64,000 nucleotides of DNA from an uncultured Microcaldota archaeon (GTDB lineage Archaea; Micrarchaeota; Micrarchaeia; Burarchaeales; Fermentimicrarchaeaceae): the NCBI GenBank assembly GCA_903884505.1, contig CAISET010000002.1, forward strand, positions 62,001 to 126,000, given 5' to 3'. Positions 17,188 through 24,880 of this stretch are shown here, piece after piece (the first letter of the stretch is position 1; every line of letters begins with the position of its first letter). The position numbers and the translations under genes are program-made. Under the pieces are notes generated by a model, which saw only the letters and a list, made by a program, of their open reading frames with translations, was not told the origin of the DNA and did not search any database.

Positions 17188-17529
17188 TCACGAGTGCCTT
17201 GCGAGCAGTATGCCTGCTGCGCCCAATAGAAGCACGAACCCTGAGCCGCAGCAGCCCCCACCGGGCGTAACACCGGTGCCTGGAGAACTCCCGGAAACTT
17301 GCTGCGTGCAGGAGAGGTATGGCGCCTGGCAGTTCGCGTCTATCAGGCTATCCCACTGCGTTTCCTGCGCAGACGAACAGAAGCATTGCGTCCCTGACAG
17401 GCTGCAGCCGGCCTGGGTGCACATGTTGGATACACACTGCGCCAGCTGGTTATCGCAGTCCTGCGCGGTCAGGGCGGACGCGAAAGATGTCATGAGGCAG
17501 GCGGCTAACAGCACAAGGAGCATTTTCAT
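17188..17529 (-). CDS. Small exported Cys-rich protein with C-terminal anchor tail
   Basis: The 113-residue protein has a signal peptide (MKMLLVLLAACLMTSFASA), a 65-residue domain with eight cysteines (CDNQLAQCVSNMC and CFC), a Ser/Gly/Thr linker and the tail GGGCCGSGFVLLLGAAGILL plus ARHS. The mature domain is short enough to be a single disulfide-bonded module. It is the first gene of a two- or three-gene operon with the similar protein at 16623-17183. A TATA-like CTTAAATAG lies about 30 bases upstream on the minus strand. Confidence 0.8.
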   Translation of the reverse strand: MKMLLVLLAACLMTSFASALTAQDCDNQLAQCVSNMCTQAGCSLSGTQCFCSSAQETQWDSLIDANCQAPYLSCTQQVSGSSPGTGVTPGGGCCGSGFVLLLGAAGILLARHS

Positions 17530-17602
17530 CGCATCACCGCGAGAGGTTTGCCGCCTTTCTATTTAAGGATTTGCGGGGAAACTCCTTCGACGGACCGAAA
17601 AA

Positions 17603-17610
17603 CTTATATA
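17603..17610 (+). promoter_or_regulatory. TATA-like box, CTTATATA
   Basis: CTTATATA stands alone in a stretch with no convincing protein gene. Transcription would start near 17630 and cover the two hairpins described at 17630-17720. Confidence 0.45.
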
Positions 17611-17629
17611 TGAAGGTCAGGAAAAGGAT

Positions 17630-17720
17630 TGTTCGAATCGCGTCTTCTACGTGCTGCCCGACGGCAGCAAACTGGTCGCCTTGCCAGCGCGTTCGTCCGC
17701 GCTGGCCTAATTTTCTATTC
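17630..17720 (+). ncRNA. Candidate small structured RNA
   Basis: Between genes at 17530 and 17721 there is a TATA-like box, then two perfect hairpins: TGCTGCC-CGAC-GGCAGCA (17652-17669) and GCCAGCGCG-TTCGTC-CGCGCTGGC (17683-17706), the second followed by a T-rich run (CTAATTTTCTATTCTT) like an intrinsic terminator. Open frames across it are short and not convincing. I know no family that matches. A short peptide from the ATG at 17610 cannot be excluded. Confidence 0.35.
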
Positions 17721-17721
17721 T

Positions 17722-17931
17722 TCATACTTTAGGCGGCAGCCTTGCTGCTTCCCCGCCGATTTTTACCGCCTCGGAGACGGAGAATGTGTCGCGGATGAGC
17801 TCCAGGACGACGAGCACGGCGACAAGAATGGCGCGGTAAAGGGCATTGTCAACGATTATTATCAGGGCGAGGAGGAAGGCTGCCGGGACTATCAGCAGCA
17901 TCCGGCCTGCGACGAATTTCGAGAAATTCAT
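17722..17931 (-). CDS. Small membrane protein
   Basis: A 69-residue protein with one long or two short hydrophobic segments (MLLIVPAAFLLALIII, then a second one after NALYRA). The C-terminus is polar. Nothing identifies a function. The ATG at 17931 lies about 10-15 bases from a TATATA-containing stretch, and a separate box (CTTAAAATT) serves the divergent gene at 17964. Confidence 0.6.
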   Translation of the reverse strand: MNFSKFVAGRMLLIVPAAFLLALIIIVDNALYRAILVAVLVVLELIRDTFSVSEAVKIGGEAARLPPKV

Positions 17932-17963
17932 GGTGCACTTATATAGCGCAACTGCTTAAAATT

Positions 17964-18686
17964 ATGACGCTTAAGGATGTGGTGGCGATGGAGTCGAGAA
18001 TGAAGACGACCGGATCAAAGACCGATGAAGGATTGATCGCGGAGATAAGAGAGATTCATGAGAAGCGCGAAAAAACCATCAAATTGCTACGAGACGTGGA
18101 GAGCGAGGTAAAAAAGCAGTGTGACCCTAAGGGACCGATGTTCTCGGTGACGAAAACCAGGATAGAGGACGGGGAGGGCGGCGTCCTTGACGCCCAAACT
18201 TATGCGCGCAAGCTCCTGATTCGCAAGATAGTCGAAAGGGTACCGGATGAGACGCTGAGCGGGAAAATTGAACGCATATTGCGCTCAGGGCCCGAGGAGA
18301 TACGGGGAGCCAGGGTAATTGCGTTGGAAATCGGGGAGAACTTCACTGTACTACAGAAGATGCTAAAGGAGATGAACATCGAAGCGCGCTTTTTCGAGAC
18401 TGATATATTGGCTAACGCAACCTCGACCATGCGCTTCATGCTGGATAAGATATGTAGTGAGTATACACCTGCGGAAGCGAAGAGGACGGGGGACCTGCAC
18501 GTTGAGTTGTTTCAGTTGCTGAAGAAAGGGTACATAAATAAGGAAACCGGGCGCCGGGATGAGGAGTTTGAGAGGTACCTGTTCGAACTCGAGATGAGGG
18601 AGCAGTGGAATGACCTCGAATATTACCTTACCCGGAGTGGGATGGGAATGGACCCGCGCAAGTCATCCGGGGCGAAAGTACCTTGA
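17964..18686 (+). CDS. Orphan helical protein
   Basis: A 240-residue, highly charged protein predicted to be almost all helical, with a coiled-coil-like start (LIAEIREIHEKREKTIKLLRD). I do not recognise it. No membrane segment or catalytic motif is seen. It overlaps the start of rtcA by four bases and is thus translationally coupled to it, which hints at a role in RNA processing, but this is inference from position only. Another in-frame ATG lies nine codons further in. Confidence 0.7.
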   Translation: MTLKDVVAMESRMKTTGSKTDEGLIAEIREIHEKREKTIKLLRDVESEVKKQCDPKGPMFSVTKTRIEDGEGGVLDAQTYARKLLIRKIVERVPDETLSGKIERILRSGPEEIRGARVIALEIGENFTVLQKMLKEMNIEARFFETDILANATSTMRFMLDKICSEYTPAEAKRTGDLHVELFQLLKKGYINKETGRRDEEFERYLFELEMREQWNDLEYYLTRSGMGMDPRKSSGAKVP

Positions 18687-19726
18687 TTGAGATTGACGGC
18701 TCCCACGGGGAGGGCGGCGGAGCGATTCTGAGGAATGCCATCGCACTTTCTGCTGCTTTTGGGGAGCCTGCCCGGGTTTTTAACATCCGGAAGGGGAGGA
18801 AGGAGCCTGGCTTGAAGCTGCAGCACCTCACTGCCGTGAAGGCGCTGCAGGAGATTGCGGGCGCGAAAGTCAGGGGCGCGGAAAAGGGCTCGCAGGAGAT
18901 TTCTTTCGGGCCCGGGAAGATTGCCGGTGGAAAGCACAGATTTGACATCGGGAGCGCGGGCTCCGTCACGCTCGTTTTGCAGGCGCTCATGCCCGCGCTT
19001 GCCTTTGCGGAAAAGGAGACCGAGCTTGAGATTGTTGGCGGAACGCACGTGAATTGGAGCCCGCCTTTCGAGTACCTGAAGGAGGTGCTGCTGCCGCAGC
19101 TCAGGAAGATGGGCTACAGGTGTGAGGTTGAGCTGCTGCGGCACGGGTTTTATCCGAAGGGCGGAGGAATCGTGAGGGCGGAGATTGAACCGTGTGGAAG
19201 GCTGAATCCGCTGAAGCTTGCTGGGAGAGGGGAGTTGGCGGGCATTGAGGGCGTTTCCATTTCCGCAAACCTTCCTGAGCACATTGCGAAAAGGCAGGCG
19301 CATGCCGCAGCGGCTGCGCTGGTGAAGGCGGGGCATGAAAGCAGGATAGGTACGCGGGTGGCGCAGGCCGACTGCCCCGGGACTGCAATCGCCTTGTGGG
19401 CGAAATACTCTTCGGGCGCAATCCTGGGCGCGGGCAGCCTCGGGGAGATTGGGAAGAAGGCGGAAAAGGTCGGCGAGGAGGCCGCGGGTAAGCTGCTGAA
19501 GGAGATGGAAAGCGGCGCGGCGGTTGATGAGCACCTTGCGGACCAGCTCCTCGTTTATATGGCGCTCGCGGAAGGCAGGTCCGAGATTCTCGCCTCAAGG
19601 CTCACCGGACATGCAAAGACGAACGCCTGGCTGATAGGGCACTTTATTAAAAACAGGTTTGAAATAGAGGAGAAGCCTGGCGGGACGGCGCGAATAGCGA
19701 TGGAAGGCGCCGGCCACGGGGCGTGA
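18683..19726 (+). CDS. rtcA: RNA 3'-terminal phosphate cyclase
   Basis: The 347-residue protein matches RtcA, which converts RNA 3'-phosphate to a 2',3'-cyclic phosphate via an adenylylated enzyme. The N-terminal signature IDGSHGEGGGAILRNAIALS and the segment DIGSAGSVTLVLQAL are clear, and the catalytic histidine lies in VDEHLADQLL. Translation begins at TTG 18683, overlapping the previous stop by four bases. The gene is followed by a GTGA overlap into the next gene. In an archaeon with many tRNA introns, RNA end processing is of interest. Confidence 0.93.
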   Translation: MIEIDGSHGEGGGAILRNAIALSAAFGEPARVFNIRKGRKEPGLKLQHLTAVKALQEIAGAKVRGAEKGSQEISFGPGKIAGGKHRFDIGSAGSVTLVLQALMPALAFAEKETELEIVGGTHVNWSPPFEYLKEVLLPQLRKMGYRCEVELLRHGFYPKGGGIVRAEIEPCGRLNPLKLAGRGELAGIEGVSISANLPEHIAKRQAHAAAAALVKAGHESRIGTRVAQADCPGTAIALWAKYSSGAILGAGSLGEIGKKAEKVGEEAAGKLLKEMESGAAVDEHLADQLLVYMALAEGRSEILASRLTGHAKTNAWLIGHFIKNRFEIEEKPGGTARIAMEGAGHGA

Positions 19727-20373
19727 GGCTGCGAATGTCATTGCAACTCCTGCTGCTTGATATCTGGGGCATACTCGCTTCGGTGCTAGTGGGCGCGCTC
19801 ATATTTTACCTTGGCGGCGCATATGCCACCGAATACCTTGTCCTGATGCTCATATTCCTCGTCTCGGGAACGATAGCCACGGTTATAGGCAGGGAGAAGA
19901 AGGAGGCCATGGGGATTTACGAGTACGGGAGAAGCTGGCGCAACGTCTTTGCCAATGGGCTCGTGCCCCTCATCGCAATCCTCCTGAACTCCCCTTCGGC
20001 CTACTTTGGGGCAGTGGCGGCAATTGGCGCAGACAAGTTCTCCTCCGAGATAGGCTCGCTTGGCGAGGAGCCCATTTTCCTGGGCGATTTCAAGCGGTGC
20101 AAGCGCGGGACGAGCGGTGCAATAACCATCCTTGGGACTGCGGCTGGATTCATAGGGGCGGTGATAATCGCTATTTCGGTCTACTTCATCTTCCCGGGCA
20201 TAACGCTGACGCAGGCCCTCCTGCTTCCGTTTGTGGGCCTTGCGGGGAGCATGGCGGACAGCCTTGCGGGAATTCTTGAGACGAATGGATTCGGGGACAA
20301 AGCAACATCGAATATCGCGGGTGCCGTGGCAGGCGCAATCCTTGGGTACCTGCTTTTCGCACTTGTTCAGTAG
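19723..20373 (+). CDS. DUF92 membrane protein (phytol-phosphate kinase-like)
   Basis: A 216-residue protein with about six membrane helices. The family signature is GADKFSSEIGSLG, the counterpart of ADTWASEIG in DUF92/TIGR00297 proteins, with FGDKATSNIAGA near the end. Plant VTE6, a phytyl-phosphate kinase, belongs to this family, so a role in isoprenoid phosphate metabolism is possible. The GTG at 19723 overlaps the rtcA stop; an ATG at 19735 is the alternative. It converges with the prepilin peptidase gene, overlapping by seven bases. Confidence 0.8.
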   Translation: MRLRMSLQLLLLDIWGILASVLVGALIFYLGGAYATEYLVLMLIFLVSGTIATVIGREKKEAMGIYEYGRSWRNVFANGLVPLIAILLNSPSAYFGAVAAIGADKFSSEIGSLGEEPIFLGDFKRCKRGTSGAITILGTAAGFIGAVIIAISVYFIFPGITLTQALLLPFVGLAGSMADSLAGILETNGFGDKATSNIAGAVAGAILGYLLFALVQ

Positions 20374-21224
20374 AAGAGCAGCCAGAGCGGGTCCCCGAAA
20401 ACAAGCAAAAGGAGGACTGCAAGCAGGATGTACGGGACGAAGGCAGGCATCCCCTTGAAAACCGGGAATTTCTTCAGCCCGGTCTTCTTCAGTTTCTCAA
20501 GCTCCGTTCTTGTCGCAACGCGCTGCAGGGAGTATTTGGCAACGAGTTTCGGGTTGAGCAGGTCCAGGGCGACCACGTCCTCATCATCTATCTGGGAGAA
20601 CGGCACCCATTCTATCATCGAGGAGGAGATGTGGTCCTTGAAGAGGATTAGAAAAATCGCGAGGAGCATGACAAGCGCCAAAATGGCCTGCCCCGACTGG
20701 AATGGGATGTACGGGCCGAGCACGTAGATGACCGCGAGGAAGCTGATGAGCATCGCAAATGCGGAGAAGGCTGATGTGGCGTTCAGCTTAACCTTGCCTT
20801 TTGCCAGGTCGCGGAGCACGCGCGGGATGTAGATTGCGCCTATGCCGAAGATGGAGAGCAGGCCGGAAATTATGAAGACTGAGGCAACGAACGGGAATTC
20901 GAAGAAGGGCGGGGCGGATGGAGCGAGAATTGATGCCGGGAACGACGGGAAGAGCAGGGCTATGGCCGCGAATATGAGGACGTCTGCGCCCCCGATCTGC
21001 CCAGTCCTGTAGATTAGGTAGCCGAGCCCCATGACGATGAGCGCTGCAAGCGAGGAGTATGCGATTAGGGATATGTCGAGGGTTGCGATGTTCAGGAGAA
21101 AACCTGCTCCAATCATGAAGTAGGTGATGTTCACGGGCACGTTGCGCTTGTTGAATAGGTCGTAGTAGGTCGCGACGAGCAGGCCCGCGGCCGCGACTGC
21201 GATTCTCAGCATCTCAAACTGCAT
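20367..21224 (-). CDS. Archaeal prepilin peptidase (A24 family)
   Basis: The 285-residue membrane protein has the two aspartate positions of A24 aspartic peptidases: the first in YYDLFNKRNVP near residue 22 and the second in GGADVLIFAAIALLFPS near residue 80, a variant of the GxGD motif. Further helices follow up to the C-terminus. It should cleave class III signal peptides of archaeal pilins or archaellins at the inner face of the membrane. It ends one base before the pus10 region on the same strand. No pilin gene is next to it. Confidence 0.85.
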   Translation of the reverse strand: MQFEMLRIAVAAAGLLVATYYDLFNKRNVPVNITYFMIGAGFLLNIATLDISLIAYSSLAALIVMGLGYLIYRTGQIGGADVLIFAAIALLFPSFPASILAPSAPPFFEFPFVASVFIISGLLSIFGIGAIYIPRVLRDLAKGKVKLNATSAFSAFAMLISFLAVIYVLGPYIPFQSGQAILALVMLLAIFLILFKDHISSSMIEWVPFSQIDDEDVVALDLLNPKLVAKYSLQRVATRTELEKLKKTGLKKFPVFKGMPAFVPYILLAVLLLLVFGDPLWLLFY

Positions 21225-22241
21225 TCATCCACCCAGCTCGAAATCAACATCGATTACGTCAAGCTCCAGAGGCTTGCAGGTGCAGCCAAGCACTTCTGAA
21301 ACGCTCGGCCGAGTCCTTCCCTTGTCACCGGTCACAAATTCCTTCACATAAGTACCGGACTGTGCTTTGACGGTTAGCTCGAGAGTGTTTTTATCGACTT
21401 GTTTCGCCTTCAGGCCAAGAATTTTCCGCCTCCGCACCAAATCCGCACGCCGATGCAGGACGCGCTCCGGCGTTTTCTGATGGATTAGTTTTCCGCTGAG
21501 GCGGAGGAGTTTTGTGAAATCTGATTTGGTGATTGCGCGGGTGCAGCTGACCTTCAGCTGATAAGTCTTGGCTGGCTGGGCTGCCTTCACCTTTCCGATT
21601 GCGTCCTTCTCCACGAACCGCAGGCCATTGGCTGCCATCTTGCCCTTATTTTTCCGGTTGATTTCTTCCTCGAACTTCGCCAGGCTGATTTTTCTCTTCT
21701 TTGGGCTGGCAAGTTCAAGCACGAACGGCCTGCCTGTCCCGAGCATCCTTGCGTCTATGTCTTCCCGCCCAACTGCGTGCATCTTCGTCGCCTTCGCGCC
21801 AGTTGCCTTGAGGAGCGGGGAAGCGAGCAGGCCTTCCACTGTTTCCGAGTACATCGCACCTTCGCCCTTGCAGTAGTCGCAGCCGCTTCCTTGGCACTTT
21901 CGGCAGGGCCATTTGCTCTGCGGAATCTCCCTGGAATATTTCAGATACCTCCCATAGATGTAGAGGGGCTTGATGGAGAGAATGAGCCTCTTGCGGTAGA
22001 AATCTAGGGTAAACTTCACGTCAGGGTCCGTGAAATCCGCCCTGATTCCTCTCTTCTTCCAGGCCGTCTCCAGCCTCATTCCGAGGGAGCGCTTCATCCC
22101 GGCCTTTGCAGCGAGACGCTCCTCCTCGGATAGCTTCTCCTCGAAATCGGTTGGTAGGACTACGCCCAGGAGGAATGTGGAGAATTCCAGCGATTTCGCC
22201 TTCTCCATTATCTCCTTCTCGAATTTTGCAGTTGAAAGCAT
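21225..22241 (-). CDS. pus10: tRNA pseudouridine synthase Pus10
   Basis: From the ATG at 22241 the protein has 338 residues. It has the Pus10 zinc cluster CRKCQGSGCDYC, the segment MHAVGREDIDARMLGTGRPF with the catalytic aspartate, and the typical C-terminal GTYVKEFVTGDKGRTRPS. In archaea Pus10 makes pseudouridine 54 and 55 in the T-loop. That site is next to the T-loop introns of both tRNAs in this window, so its timing relative to splicing is of interest. A TATA-like GGTTTATATACC at about 22264-22275 serves this gene on the minus strand. Confidence 0.93.
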   Translation of the reverse strand: MLSTAKFEKEIMEKAKSLEFSTFLLGVVLPTDFEEKLSEEERLAAKAGMKRSLGMRLETAWKKRGIRADFTDPDVKFTLDFYRKRLILSIKPLYIYGRYLKYSREIPQSKWPCRKCQGSGCDYCKGEGAMYSETVEGLLASPLLKATGAKATKMHAVGREDIDARMLGTGRPFVLELASPKKRKISLAKFEEEINRKNKGKMAANGLRFVEKDAIGKVKAAQPAKTYQLKVSCTRAITKSDFTKLLRLSGKLIHQKTPERVLHRRADLVRRRKILGLKAKQVDKNTLELTVKAQSGTYVKEFVTGDKGRTRPSVSEVLGCTCKPLELDVIDVDFELGG

Positions 22242-22275
22242 CGCTGCAGGTTGGGGGGAGCAAGGTTTATATACC

Positions 22276-22299
22276 ATTAATTAACAATTGTTAATTAAT
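22276..22299. promoter_or_regulatory. Perfect 24-bp palindrome before the iron-sulfur operon
   Basis: Two 12-base arms, ATTAATTAACAA and TTGTTAATTAAT, form a perfect inverted repeat. It overlaps the start codon of the regulator at 22298 and lies next to the TATA-like box shared by the divergent pus10 promoter. This is the expected position for an autoregulatory operator. Confidence 0.75.
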
Positions 22300-22666
22300 G
22301 AAAGCGCCGTGCCAGGTCGTCGTCTGGTACCTGCTTCCCGCGGTCGGAGCCGAGCTCGCAAGGGAGCTTGGCGGGCGCGGGATGCCGCAGAAGGAGATAG
22401 CGAAGCGGCTGGGCATAACGCCGTCTGCAGTTTCGCAGTATCTGAAAGGGAAAAGAGGGAGCGAGGCGAAGCTCGGAAAGAAATCGCTTGCCGAGGTGAA
22501 GAAGCTCGCTGATGACGTGCAGAAGGGGAAGGCGGACGAGGCGCGGATGATTACTGCGGTTTGCGGGATATGCAAGATTGCGTGGAAGGAAAGGACGCTC
22601 TGCGGGCTGCATGCGAAGAAGGGGACCTGTGCGAGTTGCAGCGATGGGAAGTCGAGGTGCCGCTAG
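22298..22666 (+). CDS. COG2522-type HTH regulator with Cys-rich C-terminus
   Basis: The 122-residue protein has a helix-turn-helix (QKEIAKRLGITPSAVSQYLKGKRG, about residues 30-54) of the type in COG2522 regulators, and a C-terminal segment with six cysteines (CGIC, a single one, CASC, and a terminal one) that could hold an iron-sulfur cluster or metal. It is directly followed by IscS and IscU, and its start lies in a 24-bp palindrome. I infer an IscR-like role: it represses the operon when cluster supply is adequate. Related archaeal regulators next to iron-sulfur genes are known in methanogens. Confidence 0.82.
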   Translation: MKAPCQVVVWYLLPAVGAELARELGGRGMPQKEIAKRLGITPSAVSQYLKGKRGSEAKLGKKSLAEVKKLADDVQKGKADEARMITAVCGICKIAWKERTLCGLHAKKGTCASCSDGKSRCR

Positions 22667-23872
22667 ATGAACAGGATTTACATGGACAACGGCGCAAGCT
22701 CCCGCGTTGATGATGAGGTAGTAAAGGAGATGCTCCCCTACTTCTCCGAGAAATACGGCAACGCCTCATCTCTCCATTCTTTCGGAAGCGAGGCGAGGGA
22801 AGCGATGGAGAACGCAAGGGGGAAGGTGGCTGCGCTAATCGGCGCGAAGCCGGAGGAGATAATCTTCACCTCGGGCGGAACGGAAAGCGACAATCTCGCA
22901 ATAAAAGGCACCGCGGCAGCGAAATGCGGAAAGGGCGACCACATAATCACCACGAATATCGAGCATCCGGCAGTCCTCGAACCGTGCAGGTACCTTGGGA
23001 AGATCGGCTACAAGATTGCTTACGTGAAAGTTGGCAACGACGGCATCGTGCGGGCCGAAGACATCGAAGCAGCAATTACGGACAAAACCGTCGTCGTTTC
23101 CGTGATGCACGCGAACAATGAGATAGGCACGATTCAGCCTATCGCGGAGATAGGGAAGATTGCTGAGAAGCGCGGCATTGCATTTCATTGTGACGCAGTC
23201 CAGTCAGCAGGCAAGATTCCCGTAGATGTGAATAAGCTTGGCGTTTCGCTCCTCTCCATCTCAGGGCACAAGGTGCACGGGCCTAAAGGCGTCGGCGCCC
23301 TCTATGTGCGGAAAGGAACGGCAATCGAGCCGATACTGCACGGGGGAGGGCATGAGGCGGGGCTGCGCTCAAGCACCGAAAACATCCCGGGGATAGTCGG
23401 GATGGGGAAGGCCTGTGAGATTGCAAAAAGGGATTTGGAGAGAAATGCGGCGCATGTGCTGAAACTGCGCGACAGGCTGATTGACGCGGCGCTTAAGCTT
23501 GAGGAGGCTTATCTGAACGGAAGCAGGGAGACGCGGCTGCCCTACAATGCGAACTTCAGGTTTCTGGGGATTGAGGGCGAGTCGCTACTCATGATGCTGG
23601 ATGGGATGGGGATTGCCGCCTCAACCGGCTCTGCCTGCTCCTCGAAGAAGCTGCAGGCATCGCACGTGCTCCTTGCATTGGGCCTGCCTGAGTGGCAGAC
23701 GCATGGCTCGCTGAGATTGACGCTTTCCAAGTACAATACGATGGAGGAGGTCGATTTCGTGCTTGGCGAGCTTCCGGAAGCCGTATCAAAATTGCGTTCG
23801 ATGTCTCCCGTCTGGAGAAAATTGAAGATGGGAGGCAGGATAGAGGATGTTCATGGCAAGCACATACACTGA
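22667..23872 (+). CDS. iscS: Cysteine desulfurase, IscS/NifS type
   Basis: The 401-residue protein is a full-length class V aminotransferase-fold desulfurase. The PLP lysine is in SGHKVHGPKGVG and the catalytic cysteine in STGSACSSKKLQASHVL. HCDAVQSAGK is another family segment. It takes sulfur from cysteine for cluster assembly and tRNA thiolation. It starts immediately after the regulator stop and overlaps iscU by 26 bases, so the three genes form one operon. Confidence 0.95.
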   Translation: MNRIYMDNGASSRVDDEVVKEMLPYFSEKYGNASSLHSFGSEAREAMENARGKVAALIGAKPEEIIFTSGGTESDNLAIKGTAAAKCGKGDHIITTNIEHPAVLEPCRYLGKIGYKIAYVKVGNDGIVRAEDIEAAITDKTVVVSVMHANNEIGTIQPIAEIGKIAEKRGIAFHCDAVQSAGKIPVDVNKLGVSLLSISGHKVHGPKGVGALYVRKGTAIEPILHGGGHEAGLRSSTENIPGIVGMGKACEIAKRDLERNAAHVLKLRDRLIDAALKLEEAYLNGSRETRLPYNANFRFLGIEGESLLMMLDGMGIAASTGSACSSKKLQASHVLLALGLPEWQTHGSLRLTLSKYNTMEEVDFVLGELPEAVSKLRSMSPVWRKLKMGGRIEDVHGKHIH

Positions 23873-24230
23873 GAAGGTAATGGAGCTTTTCCGCAACCCG
23901 AAGAATATGGGCGAGATGAAGGACCCGGACGGGGTTGGGGAGGTAGGAAACCCGTCCTGCGGCGACGTCATGTCAGTGATGATTAAGGTGAAGGGGAACC
24001 GCATCACGGACATAAAGTTCCAGACGTTCGGATGCGTTGCGGCAATAGCCACAAGCTCCATGATAACCGAGTTGGCGAAAGGGAAGACGCTGGAAGAGGC
24101 GGAGAAGCTGTCGCGGCAGGATGTTGCTGACTCGCTTGGCGGGCTGCCACCGATAAAGATGCACTGCTCCAATCTTGCAGCGGATGCACTGAAGGCTGCG
24201 ATTGAAGATTACAGGAAGAAGAGGAGCTAA
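23847..24230 (+). CDS. iscU: Iron-sulfur cluster scaffold IscU/NifU
   Basis: The 127-residue protein carries the three ligand cysteines of IscU: NPSCGD, FGCVAAIATSS and MHCSNLA. The segment GLPPIKMHCSNLAADALKAAI is typical. It accepts sulfur from IscS to build the cluster. In-frame ATGs at 23847 and 23853 both lie inside the end of iscS; homology begins around YTEKVMELFRNP, so either may be used. No HscA/HscB or ferredoxin gene follows. Confidence 0.94.
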   Translation: MFMASTYTEKVMELFRNPKNMGEMKDPDGVGEVGNPSCGDVMSVMIKVKGNRITDIKFQTFGCVAAIATSSMITELAKGKTLEEAEKLSRQDVADSLGGLPPIKMHCSNLAADALKAAIEDYRKKRS

Positions 24231-24568
24231 TCGGGAAGGGCCGGGGGCATCTTTTTCTGCTCCTCGAGCCACTTCGTGACGATTTCGCTTGACAGTATCT
24301 CCCCTGCGTGCGCCCTAACTGTATCCAAGAGTTCTTTTAGCTCGGGCCTTAGCTTATCTTTGGCTGCCAAGTCATTCACAAACGGGTCGGCAGGTTTCCC
24401 CGTCTGGTCGCAGCTGATGGTGTTCCCAGTCTCATCGCGTGCCTTGAGTATCGGCTTCCCTTCCTTGCGATCAACGCAGCCATCGATGTCGCCGATTTTG
24501 AAGGTCGGCATGTTCATAGGAAATCCTGACAGTTTGACTTCGAGCCCGCGCGTTATTGTTTTTACCAT
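24227..24568 (-). CDS. Small orphan protein
   Basis: A 113-residue soluble protein, not recognised. It has a strand-rich N-terminal half with two cysteines (GCVDRKEGKP and ISCDQTGKP) and a helical C-terminal half ending in a Glu/Lys-rich tail. It overlaps the end of iscU by four bases in the opposite direction. A TATA-like stretch near 24600 fits a minus-strand promoter. Confidence 0.6.
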   Translation of the reverse strand: MVKTITRGLEVKLSGFPMNMPTFKIGDIDGCVDRKEGKPILKARDETGNTISCDQTGKPADPFVNDLAAKDKLRPELKELLDTVRAHAGEILSSEIVTKWLEEQKKMPPALPD

Positions 24569-24675
24569 TTACACCACGTGCCTGATTACAGCACGCTGCT
24601 ATAAATTCATTTCTATGCTGCGGGGCTTGTGGGAACTGGGCGTTAATATTAAAAGGAAAACCGCCCTCGCCGAGA

Positions 24676-24769
24676 TTGACGGCTTCGCCGGCAAATTTTC
24701 ACCGCCGCGATTTGCGCCGAAGCGCAAATGCGGCGCCTTCGCCGAAGGCGAAGAGCGCAGGCGAATGCT
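24676..24769 (-). other. tRNA-Arg intron 2 (T-loop, about 59/60)
   Basis: 94 bases inside the T-loop. It contains the hairpins TTCGCC-TTC-GGCGAA and ATTTGCGC-TTCG-GCGCAAAT. The second is shared with the hairpin element at the right end of the window (about 63871-63897), 23 of 27 positions alike with differences only in the loop. Exact borders may shift by one base because of repeated A residues. Confidence 0.75.
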
Positions 24770-24790
24770 TTCGAACTCGGATTACCGGCT

Positions 24791-24853
24791 TTCGTCAGCC
24801 AGGGTTTTCTTCCGAACCCAGGGGCCTTTTCTTTTCCAAAAGAAAAGGGGCCT
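24791..24853 (-). other. tRNA-Arg intron 1 (position 37/38)
   Basis: 63 bases at the canonical anticodon-loop site. It contains a long near-perfect hairpin, CCCCTTTTCTTTT with AAGAAAAGG, and a second possible pairing GGGTT with AACCC. Confidence 0.8.
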
Positions 24854-24880
24854 TCGGAGGCCAGCGTCCTATCCATTAGA

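Noticed and set aside
17629-17946. A plus-strand protein gene in the gap before 17722
   Set aside because: It overlaps a small membrane protein with a better start and has no domain; the hairpins fit an RNA better.
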